Source of the DNA: CAYSUS01 sp964434165
GTDB taxonomy: Bacteria > Planctomycetota > Planctomycetia > Pirellulales > Thermoguttaceae
Direction of reading: 5' to 3'
Length of the DNA: 36,528 nucleotides
NCBI GenBank assembly: GCA_964434165.1
Contig: CAYSUS010000070.1
Location: 1 to 36,528 of the forward strand
Positions 1 to 7,817 of the stretch are shown one piece after another. The notes beneath the pieces were generated by a model. That model did no database searches, had not been told where the DNA came from, and saw nothing but the letters and a program-made list of their open reading frames with translations. Position 1 is the stretch's first letter; every line of letters starts with the position of its first letter. A program made the position numbers and the translations under genes.

Positions 1-183
1 TCCAGCAGTACCTACGATACGACGTCGATCTCGTGTTTTGAGACAAAGCCTAGTGGACATGCCGGCCTCAACGCGTTCGCGCTGGTCCAGGTGCCCGAGC
101 CGGCCACGGGGGTGCTGCTGCTCCTCGGCGCATCGGGCGTTGCCCTGCTCGCGACGCGCCGCGGCCGCAGCCGAGCTGCGTAG
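1..183 (+). CDS. PEP-CTERM sorting-domain protein, 3' end only
   Basis: The frame is open from the first base to the TAG at 181-183, giving the last 60 residues of a protein that begins outside the window. The end has the full PEP-CTERM layout: a VPEPAT motif at residues 31-36 of the fragment, a hydrophobic segment (LLLLGASGVALLA) and a short arginine-rich tail (TRRGRSRAA). In bacteria with exosortase this signal sends secreted proteins to the envelope, where the tail is cut off; that role is family knowledge. No exosortase gene is in the window. The domain ahead of the anchor is not visible, so substrate or function cannot be given. Confidence 0.85.
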   Translation, partial: SSSTYDTTSISCFETKPSGHAGLNAFALVQVPEPATGVLLLLGASGVALLATRRGRSRAA

Positions 184-236
184 CGCCGGGGGCGGCGCGC
201 CTTCTGAGTGGGGCGGGAGCTGGACCGGGCCCCTTG

Positions 237-246
237 GCCTTAAGGC
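237..246. other. short palindrome in the 184-398 intergenic gap
   Basis: GCCTTAAGGC is a perfect 10-base palindrome about 55 bp after the PEP-CTERM stop. It is too short to be a convincing terminator alone. The rest of the 215-bp gap to the next start shows a small GC-rich stem (CCGCC-gcaga-GGCGG) and no promoter that I can defend. Confidence 0.25.
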
Positions 247-398
247 ATGCACCCACGCGCCGGCATGCGCTCGATGCTTGCCGCCGCAGAGGCGGACCGG
301 TACAACGAATCGCTGGGCCGCCGCCCCACGGCGAGTGGGGGCACGAGCCGGCTCCTTGGGGAAACGGTCGCTTCTGCCCGATACGAGAGGAGGCGAGG

Positions 399-2624
399 AT
401 GATCTCCGCATTCACGGTGGGTCGACGGATGGTTGCAGCACGGCGCGGGGAAGGGGGGGTGAAGGAGGCCCGCGAAACGGGCGCGGCCGCCCCGCGTCAC
501 GCGGTCTGGCGCGACGCGGCTCTGCTGTTCTCGTTGGCCGCCGCCGCGGCCCTCAGTCCGGCTGCGCCGGCCGCGGCCGAGACGAAGCGTCCGCTGTCGG
601 TGATCGTGATGGATCCGTTGGCCGCGCCCCTGGCCTGCGACTGCGTGAAGGGTTTCGCCCAGCGCCGGTACGAGAAGCTGGCCGAGCGGCTCCAGGAGCG
701 GCTCGACCGGCCCGTTCAGCTCGCCTTTGCCGAGAGCATTCCGATGGCCCTGCGCGGCGCGGCCAAGGGCCGGGCCGACCTGGTGATCGGCAAGGACTCG
801 GTGGTGCGCTACGACGCGCCCGCCGCAAAGCTTGACTTGCGCCCCCTGGCCCTGTTGACGGACAAGACCGGCCTGACCACGCTCACCGGCCTGTTCGTCG
901 TGCCCAGCGGCGATGCGGCCCGCAGGCTCGAGGACCTGGCCGGCTACGAGATCTACTTCGGCCCGGAAGAGGAGCTGGAGAAGCGGGGCGCGGCCCTGGC
1001 CGCGGCGCGCCAGGCCGGGATCCCACTGCCGGACAAGCCGGTCACGCGCAATGGATGCAGCGACGCCGTGCTCGACATGCTCGAGAGCGAGCGCAAGCCG
1101 GGCACCGCGGCGGTGATCTCCAACTACTCGTTCATCCTTCTGGAAGGGTGCGGTACGATCGACAAGGGGTCGATCCGCGTGGTCGGGCGGACCGAGCCGG
1201 TGCCTTTCGTGGCCGTGTACGCCAGCCAGACGGTAAGCCAGGAGCAGGGCCGCCGCATCTTCCAGGCGCTGCGGTCGGTTGCCGAGGATCCTGCCCTGCT
1301 GGAGGCCCTGGAGTCGAGCGAAGGCTTCGTCGCGTACCCCAGCGAGAAGGACGGCAAGCCGGAGCCGCGCCAGCGCGGTGCGGACAGGCCGCCATCGAAC
1401 CGGGAGGACCGGGAGGATCCCGAGGAGCAGGCAGCAGGCCGCGCGGCGTCGCCCGGCAAACCGGGCGCCGAGGCCGTCTGGCCCGGATGGCGCGGGCCCA
1501 ACCGCGACGCCCTCGTGCCGTGGCTCCCCGATCGCCTGCCCGGGGAGCCCAAGTTCCTGTGGAAGAAGCGGCTGACGGGCATGGCCCTGGCCGGACTGGC
1601 GGCCTCGCGCCAGCAGGTGATCGTGGCCGACCGGGACGCGGCCGACCTGGACGACATCTTCCGCTGCCTGGACGCGGCCTCGGGCCTGGAGTTGTGGAAG
1701 CTCCAGTACGCGGCCCCGGGCAAGCTCGACTACGGCAACTCGCCCAGGGCGACGCCCCTGCTGGCCGGCACCAAAGCCTATCTGCTCGGCGCGATGGGGC
1801 ACCTGCACTGCGTGCGGCTGAGTGACGGAAACGTGGTATGGCGGAAGAACCTGCAAACCGAGTTCGACGTCGAACTGACGGCCTGGGGCATGTGCTCCTC
1901 GCCGCTGATCGTGGACGGGAAACTGATCGTCAACCCCGGCGCGCGGGACGCCTCGGTCGTGGCCCTCGATCCGGACGACGGCAGCGTGATCTGGAAGACG
2001 CCGGGCGGGGCCGTCGCCTACGCCTCGTTCATCGCGGGCACCTTCGGCGGGGTGCGGCAACTGGTGGGTTACGACGCAGTCTCACTGGGCGGATGGGACA
2101 TCGCCACGGGCAAGCGGCTGTGGCGCCTCGTGCCGCCCGAAATGGGCGATTTCAACGTGCCCACGCCGGTCGATCTGGGCGGCCGGCTCCTGGTCACCAG
2201 CGAGAACAACGGAACGCGGGTGTACGGCTTCGACGGCCAGGGGCGGATCGTGCCCGAGCCCGAGGCCGCGCATCGCGACCTGGCGCCCGACTCGAGCACG
2301 CCGGTCGTGCTGGGCGGTCGCGTGCTGGGGTGCTGGGAGAAGCTGTTCTGCCTGGACGCCGCGCGCGGACTTCGCGAGATCGGCGCGCTGGAAGCCGAGG
2401 CCTTCGACCGCTACGCCAGCCTGATCGGCAGCGGCGACCGCGCGCTGCTGACCGCGGACAACGGCGAGGTGATCCTCTTGCGGCTGGACGGCGAAGCATG
2501 TCGCGTGGTCTCGCGCTGGCGCCCGTTCGGCGAGGACTGCGAGGTGATCGCCCACCCCGCCGTGGCCGGCCGCCGCCTCTTCCTGCGCAGCGACACGTAC
2601 GTGGGGTGCCTCGAACTGGAGTGA
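399..2624 (+). CDS. secreted PhnD-like substrate-binding domain fused to a PQQ beta-propeller
   Basis: The protein has 741 residues from the ATG at 399, chosen because GAGAGGAGGCGAGG stands directly upstream. Upstream in-frame starts lack such a site. A long basic n-region leads to a signal-peptide core at about 39-58 with likely cleavage after AAA60. Residues about 65-315 look like the periplasmic phosphate/phosphonate-binding fold (PhnD type): it scans membership by a 'RADLVIGKDS' strand and an 'ISNYSFILLEGCG' segment. An acidic, proline-rich linker (about 318-358) follows. From WPGWRGPNRDAL (W361) to the end come PQQ-type propeller repeats of the kind planctomycetes use in secreted proteins. 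Each half is recognisable. The joint function, perhaps a binding protein with a scaffold or sensory propeller, is inference. No ABC permease or ATPase gene is adjacent. Confidence 0.8.
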   Translation: MISAFTVGRRMVAARRGEGGVKEARETGAAAPRHAVWRDAALLFSLAAAAALSPAAPAAAETKRPLSVIVMDPLAAPLACDCVKGFAQRRYEKLAERLQERLDRPVQLAFAESIPMALRGAAKGRADLVIGKDSVVRYDAPAAKLDLRPLALLTDKTGLTTLTGLFVVPSGDAARRLEDLAGYEIYFGPEEELEKRGAALAAARQAGIPLPDKPVTRNGCSDAVLDMLESERKPGTAAVISNYSFILLEGCGTIDKGSIRVVGRTEPVPFVAVYASQTVSQEQGRRIFQALRSVAEDPALLEALESSEGFVAYPSEKDGKPEPRQRGADRPPSNREDREDPEEQAAGRAASPGKPGAEAVWPGWRGPNRDALVPWLPDRLPGEPKFLWKKRLTGMALAGLAASRQQVIVADRDAADLDDIFRCLDAASGLELWKLQYAAPGKLDYGNSPRATPLLAGTKAYLLGAMGHLHCVRLSDGNVVWRKNLQTEFDVELTAWGMCSSPLIVDGKLIVNPGARDASVVALDPDDGSVIWKTPGGAVAYASFIAGTFGGVRQLVGYDAVSLGGWDIATGKRLWRLVPPEMGDFNVPTPVDLGGRLLVTSENNGTRVYGFDGQGRIVPEPEAAHRDLAPDSSTPVVLGGRVLGCWEKLFCLDAARGLREIGALEAEAFDRYASLIGSGDRALLTADNGEVILLRLDGEACRVVSRWRPFGEDCEVIAHPAVAGRRLFLRSDTYVGCLELE

Positions 2625-2641
2625 GGGCGCAAAGCCTCGCA

Positions 2642-2709
2642 TCGTCCTCGCAGGACGAAGTGCGCACTCCGCCTGGGCGCCGCGTCGGACGTAGTGGGCA
2701 CCGCGTGCC
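2642..2709. terminator. hairpin cluster between convergent genes, probable bidirectional terminator
   Basis: Three inverted repeats fill the 106-bp gap between the PQQ fusion gene and the nucleoside hydrolase, which converge here. They are a 7-bp perfect stem with a CGC loop (2642-2658, TCGTCCT/AGGACGA), the palindrome AGTGCGCACT (2659-2668), and GGCAC-CGC-GTGCC (2697-2709). There is no T-run on either strand, so intrinsic termination is not proven. Confidence 0.45.
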
Positions 2710-2730
2710 ACGGACGGATTCGGCCCCACG

Positions 2731-3726
2731 CTACGGCTGCTTGGCCTGCTTGCCCGGCCCGCGCAGCATCAGTTCCTCGATCACCTGGGCGATCTCCTCC
2801 GGGGCCATCTTGCGGACCAGGTAGGAATGGTCCCTGTCCGGGGCGTCGCGCCACTGGTTGCTGCCGTCGTCTTCGACGTGAAGGTAGCCCGTGGTGTGGA
2901 GGTCCCAGAAGTCGCGGGTCTTGCCGCTTGGGCCCCGCACCGCGTAGAGCACGGCCGTCTGGTCCCAGCTTTGCCGGTCCTCCAGGCCGTTGTACAGCTC
3001 GTACGCCCGGCGGACCGGAGAGTCCTCGGGGGCCTTGCGCAGACCCGCGCCGGTCATGATCTGGCTGCCGATCTCGTATCCGCTGAAGACGATCGGCGTA
3101 GGCCAGTGGCGGATCGCGCTGGCCGCGGCCGGGCCGTCGTGGATCAGGTTGGCCTCGCGGCCCCGGGGCATCTTGCCGCCCATGCAGACCCAGACCTTGA
3201 CCTTGCGGCGCACGAGGTCCTCTCCGCTGAGCTTGCTGTGCTCGCCGGCCTCGGTGCGGAGCAGGTTGCGGAAGTTGGTGAGCTGCCCCACGCTGATCAT
3301 GGTCACGCTCGCGTCGGGCTGCGCGGCGAGCACCTTGCGGTAGAGCATCGCGGCGTCCGGGGCATCCTCCGCCGACTTGAGCTTGTGGGGGAACTCCTCG
3401 GCGATGGCCCGGGCGTACCTGGACTTCTTGTCGAACGCCGGCCCCTGGACCACGCCGATGGGGATCTCGGGCCGGCCGAAGTACGTGTTCAGGGCATCCA
3501 GGCACAAGGGGCACCAGGGGTTTTTGCCGGAAACGCCCATCGCCAGAATCCGCGCCTCGCCCGCGTCGGCCAGGGCGTGCAGCAGGGCGACCGTGCCCAC
3601 GTCGTCCACGTCGCCCATGATGTCGGTGTCGAAGATGACGGGCACGGGCTCGTCGGCTTCCGCCGGCAGAGCCGCGAGAGAGAGGCAAACGGCCGCGAGG
3701 GGCCAAAGGGCTCGGTGCAGTGGCAT
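2731..3726 (-). CDS. secreted nucleoside hydrolase (inosine-uridine type)
   Basis: The product has 331 residues and starts at an ATG with AAGGGAAG six bases upstream. Residues 1-24 form a signal peptide (AVCLSLAALPAEA), so the enzyme is probably periplasmic or exported. The calcium-binding aspartate cluster of the family appears as FDTDIMGDVDD at 32-42, a variant of the usual DTDPGxDDA. Family members cleave the N-glycosidic bond of nucleosides to free base and ribose. The planctomycete subgroup to which this seems to belong is diverse and its substrates are poorly known, so the substrate is left open. A C-terminal HVEDDGSNQWRD segment is consistent with a conserved acidic site. It follows the DUF190 gene on the same strand, but 213 bp with two hairpins lie between them, so it is probably a separate unit. 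Confidence 0.8.
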   Translation of the reverse strand: MPLHRALWPLAAVCLSLAALPAEADEPVPVIFDTDIMGDVDDVGTVALLHALADAGEARILAMGVSGKNPWCPLCLDALNTYFGRPEIPIGVVQGPAFDKKSRYARAIAEEFPHKLKSAEDAPDAAMLYRKVLAAQPDASVTMISVGQLTNFRNLLRTEAGEHSKLSGEDLVRRKVKVWVCMGGKMPRGREANLIHDGPAAASAIRHWPTPIVFSGYEIGSQIMTGAGLRKAPEDSPVRRAYELYNGLEDRQSWDQTAVLYAVRGPSGKTRDFWDLHTTGYLHVEDDGSNQWRDAPDRDHSYLVRKMAPEEIAQVIEELMLRGPGKQAKQP

Positions 3727-3763
3727 GGGGTCTTCCCTTGATGTAAAGGTCTCGGCAGAGGCT

Positions 3764-3791
3764 CACCCTCTCCCGCAGGCGGGAGAGGGTG
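3764..3791. repeat. dispersed palindrome family B, copy 1
   Basis: CACCCTCTCCCGC, a short AG turn and GCGGGAGAGGGTG form an almost loop-free palindrome (12-13 bp arms). It lies upstream of the nucleoside hydrolase and downstream of DUF190. A near-identical copy lies 64 bp away. It could be a REP-like element or a terminator of the crcB-DUF190 unit. Confidence 0.75.
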
Positions 3792-3854
3792 GCTGGAAAC
3801 ACAGGCGACTCCGATGATGCTAACGCTTCAAGCTCGAGATGCCCTCACCCCCGG

Positions 3855-3880
3855 CCCCTCTCCCGCAGGCGGGAGAGGGG
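3855..3880. repeat. dispersed palindrome family B, copy 2
   Basis: CCCCTCTCCCGC-AG-GCGGGAGAGGGG shares its whole core with the copy at 3764-3791. The outermost pairs changed in both arms together (CA/TG against CC/GG), so the pairing is kept. It is 60 bp after the DUF190 stop. A half copy is seen near 19607-19622. Confidence 0.75.
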
Positions 3881-3939
3881 AGTCAGGATAACCCCCGTGG
3901 GGACCCCTGTCAAAACGCGCCGCGTGGGCCGCCGCCCGG

Positions 3940-4284
3940 TTACTCGCGCTGCGCGTGGCGGTATGCGATCACGCGGACGCGCTCCAGCGTGACCAGGCCC
4001 TCGTCGATCATCTCGTCCAGGGCGGGCAGCAGCTCGGCGATCTTCTCGGGCGTATCGACGATCTCCACGACGATCGGCAGGTCTTCCGAGAGCCGCAGGA
4101 TCTTGGCCGTGTGCAGCCGGCTGTGGGCACCGAAGCCCATCAGGCCGCGGAGCACCGTGGCCCCGGCCATGCCGCGCTCGCGTGCCTGGTGGACGATGGC
4201 CTCGTAGAGCGGGCGCCCGTGGTAGCGGTCGCTCTCGCCGATGAAGATCCGCAACAACTCCGCTTCGCTCGGCAGCTTGATCAT
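3940..4284 (-). CDS. DUF190 family protein, partner of CrcB
   Basis: The product is a small soluble protein of 114 residues. It matches the DUF190 family along its length: an N-terminal IFIGESDRYHGRPLYEAIVHQARERGMAGATVLRGLMGFG block followed in the second half by DLPIVVEIVDTPEKI and a helical C-terminus. The family has a ferredoxin-like, PII-resembling fold and is very often encoded beside the fluoride channel CrcB, as here. The biochemical role is not settled; a regulatory or stress role alongside fluoride export is the usual suggestion. The start ATG at 4284 has GGGAGG upstream and lies 16 bp after the crcB stop, so the two are almost surely cotranscribed. Confidence 0.9.
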   Translation of the reverse strand: MIKLPSEAELLRIFIGESDRYHGRPLYEAIVHQARERGMAGATVLRGLMGFGAHSRLHTAKILRLSEDLPIVVEIVDTPEKIAELLPALDEMIDEGLVTLERVRVIAYRHAQRE

Positions 4285-4300
4285 TCGCCTGCCCTCCCGC

Positions 4301-4678
4301 TTACACCAGACGCCCCAGGGCGAGGCCCGCGAACAGGGCCGCCAGGCCGACGCCGTTCTGCAAGGCCAGGTTCGCCGCGGCCAGGAGCCACTCCGAGTCC
4401 TCCAGGAGCATGGCGGTTTCGAACATCAAGGTGGAGAAAGTCGTGAACGCCCCCATGAACCCGATCAGCACCACCGCCCGAGTCTCCGGCCCGATCGACA
4501 GCCGGTCTTCGGTCGCCGCCCACGCCACGCCGAACAGCAGGCTGCCCACCAGGTTCACGGCCACCGTGCCCCAGGGGAAGAGCTTCTCCACGTGGGCATG
4601 GACCAGGCCGCTCAGACCGTAGCGGGCGAGAGTGCCGGCGGCGCCGGCCAGGGCGATCAACGCGAGCTTCGCGAGCAT
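4301..4678 (-). CDS. crcB: CrcB/Fluc fluoride channel
   Basis: The protein has 125 residues, the usual size for Fluc channels, with four predicted membrane helices. The signatures are clear: GAAGTLARYGL near the N-terminus, VNLVGSLLFG in helix 2 and GFMGAFTTFSTLMFE in helix 3, which carries the TTFST track and the conserved phenylalanines. Fluc proteins work as antiparallel dimers in the inner membrane and let fluoride leave the cytoplasm. The ATG at 4678 gives the family's normal N-terminus, though its ribosome site is weak. DUF190 follows 16 bp later. No fluoride riboswitch consensus is visible upstream; the gap instead carries two palindromic repeats. Confidence 0.93.
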   Translation of the reverse strand: MLAKLALIALAGAAGTLARYGLSGLVHAHVEKLFPWGTVAVNLVGSLLFGVAWAATEDRLSIGPETRAVVLIGFMGAFTTFSTLMFETAMLLEDSEWLLAAANLALQNGVGLAALFAGLALGRLV

Positions 4679-4716
4679 CCAAGGGGTCTTTCGATGAGTG
4701 AACCGGACACGTTCCG

Positions 4717-4740
4717 AGCCGGGCCGTGTCGGCCCGAGGG
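4717..4740. repeat. dispersed palindrome family A, copy 1
   Basis: GAGCC-GGGCCG-TGT-CGGCCC-GAGGG: perfect 6-bp core arms at 4721-4726 and 4730-4735. It lies about 100-120 bp after the SSS symporter stop on the minus strand and just upstream of crcB. It is inverted relative to the copy at 4762-4792, so the two form a composite unit. Confidence 0.8.
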
Positions 4741-4761
4741 ATTCGATTCGTCCATACGCGT

Positions 4762-4792
4762 GTCGGCCGGGCCGATACGGCCCGGCTCGGAA
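4762..4792. repeat. dispersed palindrome family A, copy 2
   Basis: CCGGGCCG-ATA-CGGCCCGG (core 4767-4785) has an 8-bp perfect stem with a 3-base loop. It continues into the family's GCTCGGAAT flank. It sits about 45-50 bp downstream of the symporter stop and may end that transcript. Confidence 0.85.
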
Positions 4793-4835
4793 TCCTCGTC
4801 CGACGGGAGGTTCTCCGTTGCTGGCCGGCCGCCCG

Positions 4836-6656
4836 TCACTGCCCCACCGCCCCTCTTGGAGCCTCCTCCCGCGGCAGGTTGCGGTACCAAGTGAAGTAAA
4901 GCACGGCGACTCCCGCGGCGGCGGCCGCGAGCCAGGCGGCGGCGCGCCCGTGCCAGTGGCCCACCAGGTACATCGGGCCGAGATACACGCCGAGCACGAC
5001 CCCGCTGCCGAGAGCCACGTTCGCCAGCGAGAGGCCCAGGCCCTCGGCCGGGTCGCGAAGCTCCTCGGGCGCAAGGCCGCTGGCCGCCGGGATCGGCCCC
5101 CACAGGCCGAAGGGGCGCACGTTGCGGTAGAACGCGGCCAGGATCGACGCGTCCGTGGGTCGCGTCAGCCACGTGCCGGCGAGGCATCCGGCCAGCGACA
5201 GCGCGCAGATCGACGGGAACGTGACGTACATCGGCTGGGCTTCGGGCAGAAGCGGCACGGCGACCGCCCCGGCCAGCCCCAGCAGCGTGCCCCAGGCGTA
5301 GCCCCAGCCGTTGATCCGCCACCAGTACCAGCGCAGGACGTTGGGGATGACGAACGCGGCCCCCAGCTCCATCATGATCCAGTTCCAGATCTGGCCGATG
5401 GACTTCACGCTCATGCCCATCAGCGTCCCCACCACGACCACCGAGACCGTGGCCGCGTAGCTCACCCAGATCGTCGTGCGGCTCTCGGAACGGACCTTGG
5501 CCAGCGGCTGCCAGAGGTCGCGCACGATGTACGAGGCGGCGGCGTTCACCGTGGCGCTGAACGTGGACATGAAGGCCGCCAGCAGGCCCGCGATCACCAC
5601 TCCGCGCACGCCGGGCCAGAGGTAGTCGCGCAACACGGCCGGCATCACCCGCTCGGCGTCGAATCCCGCGCCGGCAGCGCCGCCCGAGGAGGCGCCGGCG
5701 CCGATCAGCCCGGTCAGGGCCAGCAGGGCGATTCCCATGCACATGGCCCAGCGCACGATGAGGAACAGGCTCCAGGCGGCCCCCAGCTTCGAAGCGTCGC
5801 GCGGGCTGCGCGTGGCGAGGAAGAGCTGGAAGTCGTACATCTGCCCGGGCCCGCCCGCGTTGAGCAACAGCCCCTTGACCACCCACACGATGACCAGCGC
5901 GCCGAACAGTTGATAACCCGCATACCCGGCGTCGGCGATCTCGCGCGTCGCCTCCACGCGCCACACGGGCGCCAGCGAAGCGAATCCTTCGGGCAACTTC
6001 TCGGCCAGAAGCTCGGGCGTGACCGTGCAGTAGGCCACGCCCGCGATCAGGATGCTGGCCACGGTGAGGATCACGGTCTGGATCACGTTGGTGATGACCA
6101 CGCTGTACAGCCCCCCGAGGAGCACGTAGAGCGTGGTGATGGCGAAGACGGCGATCGCGCAGATCGGGGCGGCCTCGTGCGGCGCAAGGCCGAACGTGAC
6201 GTATTCCGAGGCGAACTTGCCGATGCCCTGGAAGGCGTAGCCCACGAAGCCGGTCAAGGTGACCACGGCCATCAGCGTGTAGGCCAGTCGGGCGAGGCGT
6301 CCACCGGGCCCGTCGCCGAACCGGGTGACCATCCACTCGGCGCCGGTCATCACGCCGCTGCGGCGGACCCACTTGCCCATGTAGGACAGGAAGAAGGCCG
6401 CCATCAGGAAGCCCCACATCCAGTGGTTCCACATCGACTTCATGCCGAACAGGTACAAGAGCGTGACGATCCACATCGTGCCGGTGATGTCGAACGTCGA
6501 GACCGAGCCCGACATGGCCATCGCCAGCCAGTGCATGCTCTTGCCGCCGAGGAAGTAGCTGTCGAGGCTGCGCGACGCCAGCCGCTGGAAGAGAAACCCT
6601 ATGCCGAGGACCACGGCGAAGTAGGCGGCGAGGACGGCGTAGTCGATCGGCGACAT
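4836..6656 (-). CDS. sodium:solute symporter (SSS family)
   Basis: The 606-residue, strongly hydrophobic product has 13-14 likely membrane helices. The family hallmarks are the N-terminal DYAVLAAYFAVVLGIGFLFQR helix, the SLDSYFLGGKSMHWLAMAMSGSVSTFDITG segment of the sodium-binding region, a GVVIAGLLAAFMSTFSATVNAAASYIVRDL stretch around the family's helix 8, and a cytoplasmic SRTTIWVS loop. Such proteins use the sodium gradient to import sugars, polyols or organic acids. The substrate is unknown. The gene starts 48 bp after a Gfo/Idh/MocA oxidoreductase on the same strand, which suggests uptake coupled to oxidation of a sugar-like compound. No strong ribosome site precedes the ATG, so translation may be coupled to transcription readthrough. 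Confidence 0.92.
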   Translation of the reverse strand: MSPIDYAVLAAYFAVVLGIGFLFQRLASRSLDSYFLGGKSMHWLAMAMSGSVSTFDITGTMWIVTLLYLFGMKSMWNHWMWGFLMAAFFLSYMGKWVRRSGVMTGAEWMVTRFGDGPGGRLARLAYTLMAVVTLTGFVGYAFQGIGKFASEYVTFGLAPHEAAPICAIAVFAITTLYVLLGGLYSVVITNVIQTVILTVASILIAGVAYCTVTPELLAEKLPEGFASLAPVWRVEATREIADAGYAGYQLFGALVIVWVVKGLLLNAGGPGQMYDFQLFLATRSPRDASKLGAAWSLFLIVRWAMCMGIALLALTGLIGAGASSGGAAGAGFDAERVMPAVLRDYLWPGVRGVVIAGLLAAFMSTFSATVNAAASYIVRDLWQPLAKVRSESRTTIWVSYAATVSVVVVGTLMGMSVKSIGQIWNWIMMELGAAFVIPNVLRWYWWRINGWGYAWGTLLGLAGAVAVPLLPEAQPMYVTFPSICALSLAGCLAGTWLTRPTDASILAAFYRNVRPFGLWGPIPAASGLAPEELRDPAEGLGLSLANVALGSGVVLGVYLGPMYLVGHWHGRAAAWLAAAAAGVAVLYFTWYRNLPREEAPRGAVGQ

Positions 6657-6704
6657 GTCAGGGGGTGCCTGCTCGAAGGGGGGTGATCGCCGTCGCGGCT
6701 GCGG

Positions 6705-7817
6705 CTACTCCGGCATCCGGGTCACCTCGCCGGGCACGACCGGCGCGTGCCGCTCGGCGCTGGCCACCGCGGCGAAGCAAAGGGCCAGGCTCCGCAGGTT
6801 GCTCCGCGCGGAGTTCTCCGGCTCGCGGTCCTCCTCCACCGCCCGCAACAGCTCGCCCATCGTACCCCGGAAGGCGTCGGGGAACCAGCGCCCGGCCAGT
6901 CGCGGGCGGGCCGCGCCCTCGGCCGTGTAAAGCGTGACCTTCTGCTTGTGGAGGCTCGCCCCCGTGCTGCGGATCGTGCCGCGCTCGCCGGTCACGTAGG
7001 TCTCGTCCAAGGGGCCGAACCGCGTGTCGGCGTCGAATGCCAGCGTGGCCTGCGCCCCCGCATACTCGATCAGGGCCTGCCCGAGCATGGCCGGCTTGAC
7101 CTGCTGCCCGTGCGTCCGCGCGATCGAGGCATACACGCGCAGCGGCCGGCGCTCGCCGAAGAAGCAGGTCAACAGGTCGAACCAGTGGATGGCGAAGTCG
7201 TAGAGGATCAGGTGCTTGACCTCGTCGAACGGGGTGCCGGCGACCCAGGTGTGATCCCAGTGAACGGCCAGGTGCGCGGCCGACAGCTCGCCCAACAGCC
7301 CGGCGTGGATCGCCTGGCGCACGTAGCTGTAGTGCGGGGCCCAGCGCGCGTTCTGGTTGACGGCCAGCTTCACGCCTTGGGCATCGGCCAGGTCGGCCAT
7401 GCGCGCGCCGAAGTCCAGGTCGAGCACGAACGGCTTCTGGCTGAGCACGTGCTTGCCGGCCTCCAGGGCCGCCTGGAGCATCTCGACCCGCTGGTGCGGG
7501 TGGGCCGCCAGGTCGGCCACCTCCACGTCCTCCCGCGCGAGCACCTCGCGATAGTCGCGGTGCACCGCCGCCTGGGGGTAGAACTCGTCGCGGCGCTGCT
7601 CCGCCCGGGCGCGGTCCACGTCGCACAAGGCGACCACGCGCAAGCCCGCCTTGCGGTACGACTTCAGGTGGTCGCCCGTAATCCCCCCGCAGGCGATGAC
7701 CCCGATCCCCGGCCGATACTGCTTGGGAAGCTGGGGCTGATACGGCAGCTTGGGTGCCGTGGCGCGTTCTGGAGTATTGGGGCGTGCGCCGCGGGTCTTG
7801 GATTGCGACTTGGCCAT
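6705..7817 (-). CDS. Gfo/Idh/MocA family oxidoreductase
   Basis: The product has 370 residues from the ATG at 7817, which is preceded by AAGGA at good spacing. An in-frame TTG one codon upstream is less likely. After a basic N-terminal extension of about 35 residues comes the Rossmann nucleotide-binding start IGVIACGGITGDH, then VVALCDVDRARAE with the ribose-binding aspartate, and AGKHVLSQKPFVLD, the family's EKP segment with Gln for Glu. The C-terminal alpha/beta domain contains IHWFDLLTCFFG. Family members oxidise or reduce sugars and inositols with NAD(P). There is no Tat or Sec signal, so this is a cytoplasmic enzyme. It leads the symporter gene and is probably its operon partner. Confidence 0.9.
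   Translation of the reverse strand: MAKSQSKTRGARPNTPERATAPKLPYQPQLPKQYRPGIGVIACGGITGDHLKSYRKAGLRVVALCDVDRARAEQRRDEFYPQAAVHRDYREVLAREDVEVADLAAHPHQRVEMLQAALEAGKHVLSQKPFVLDLDFGARMADLADAQGVKLAVNQNARWAPHYSYVRQAIHAGLLGELSAAHLAVHWDHTWVAGTPFDEVKHLILYDFAIHWFDLLTCFFGERRPLRVYASIARTHGQQVKPAMLGQALIEYAGAQATLAFDADTRFGPLDETYVTGERGTIRSTGASLHKQKVTLYTAEGAARPRLAGRWFPDAFRGTMGELLRAVEEDREPENSARSNLRSLALCFAAVASAERHAPVVPGEVTRMPE

Noticed and set aside
4738..4752. TPsiC-like GGGATTCGATTCG suggesting a tRNA
   Set aside because: No acceptor, D or anticodon stem can be drawn around it; it is the spacer between two palindromes.
4679..4835. Fluoride riboswitch upstream of crcB
   Set aside because: No match to the conserved crcB RNA core could be read; the stretch is occupied by two palindromic repeats.
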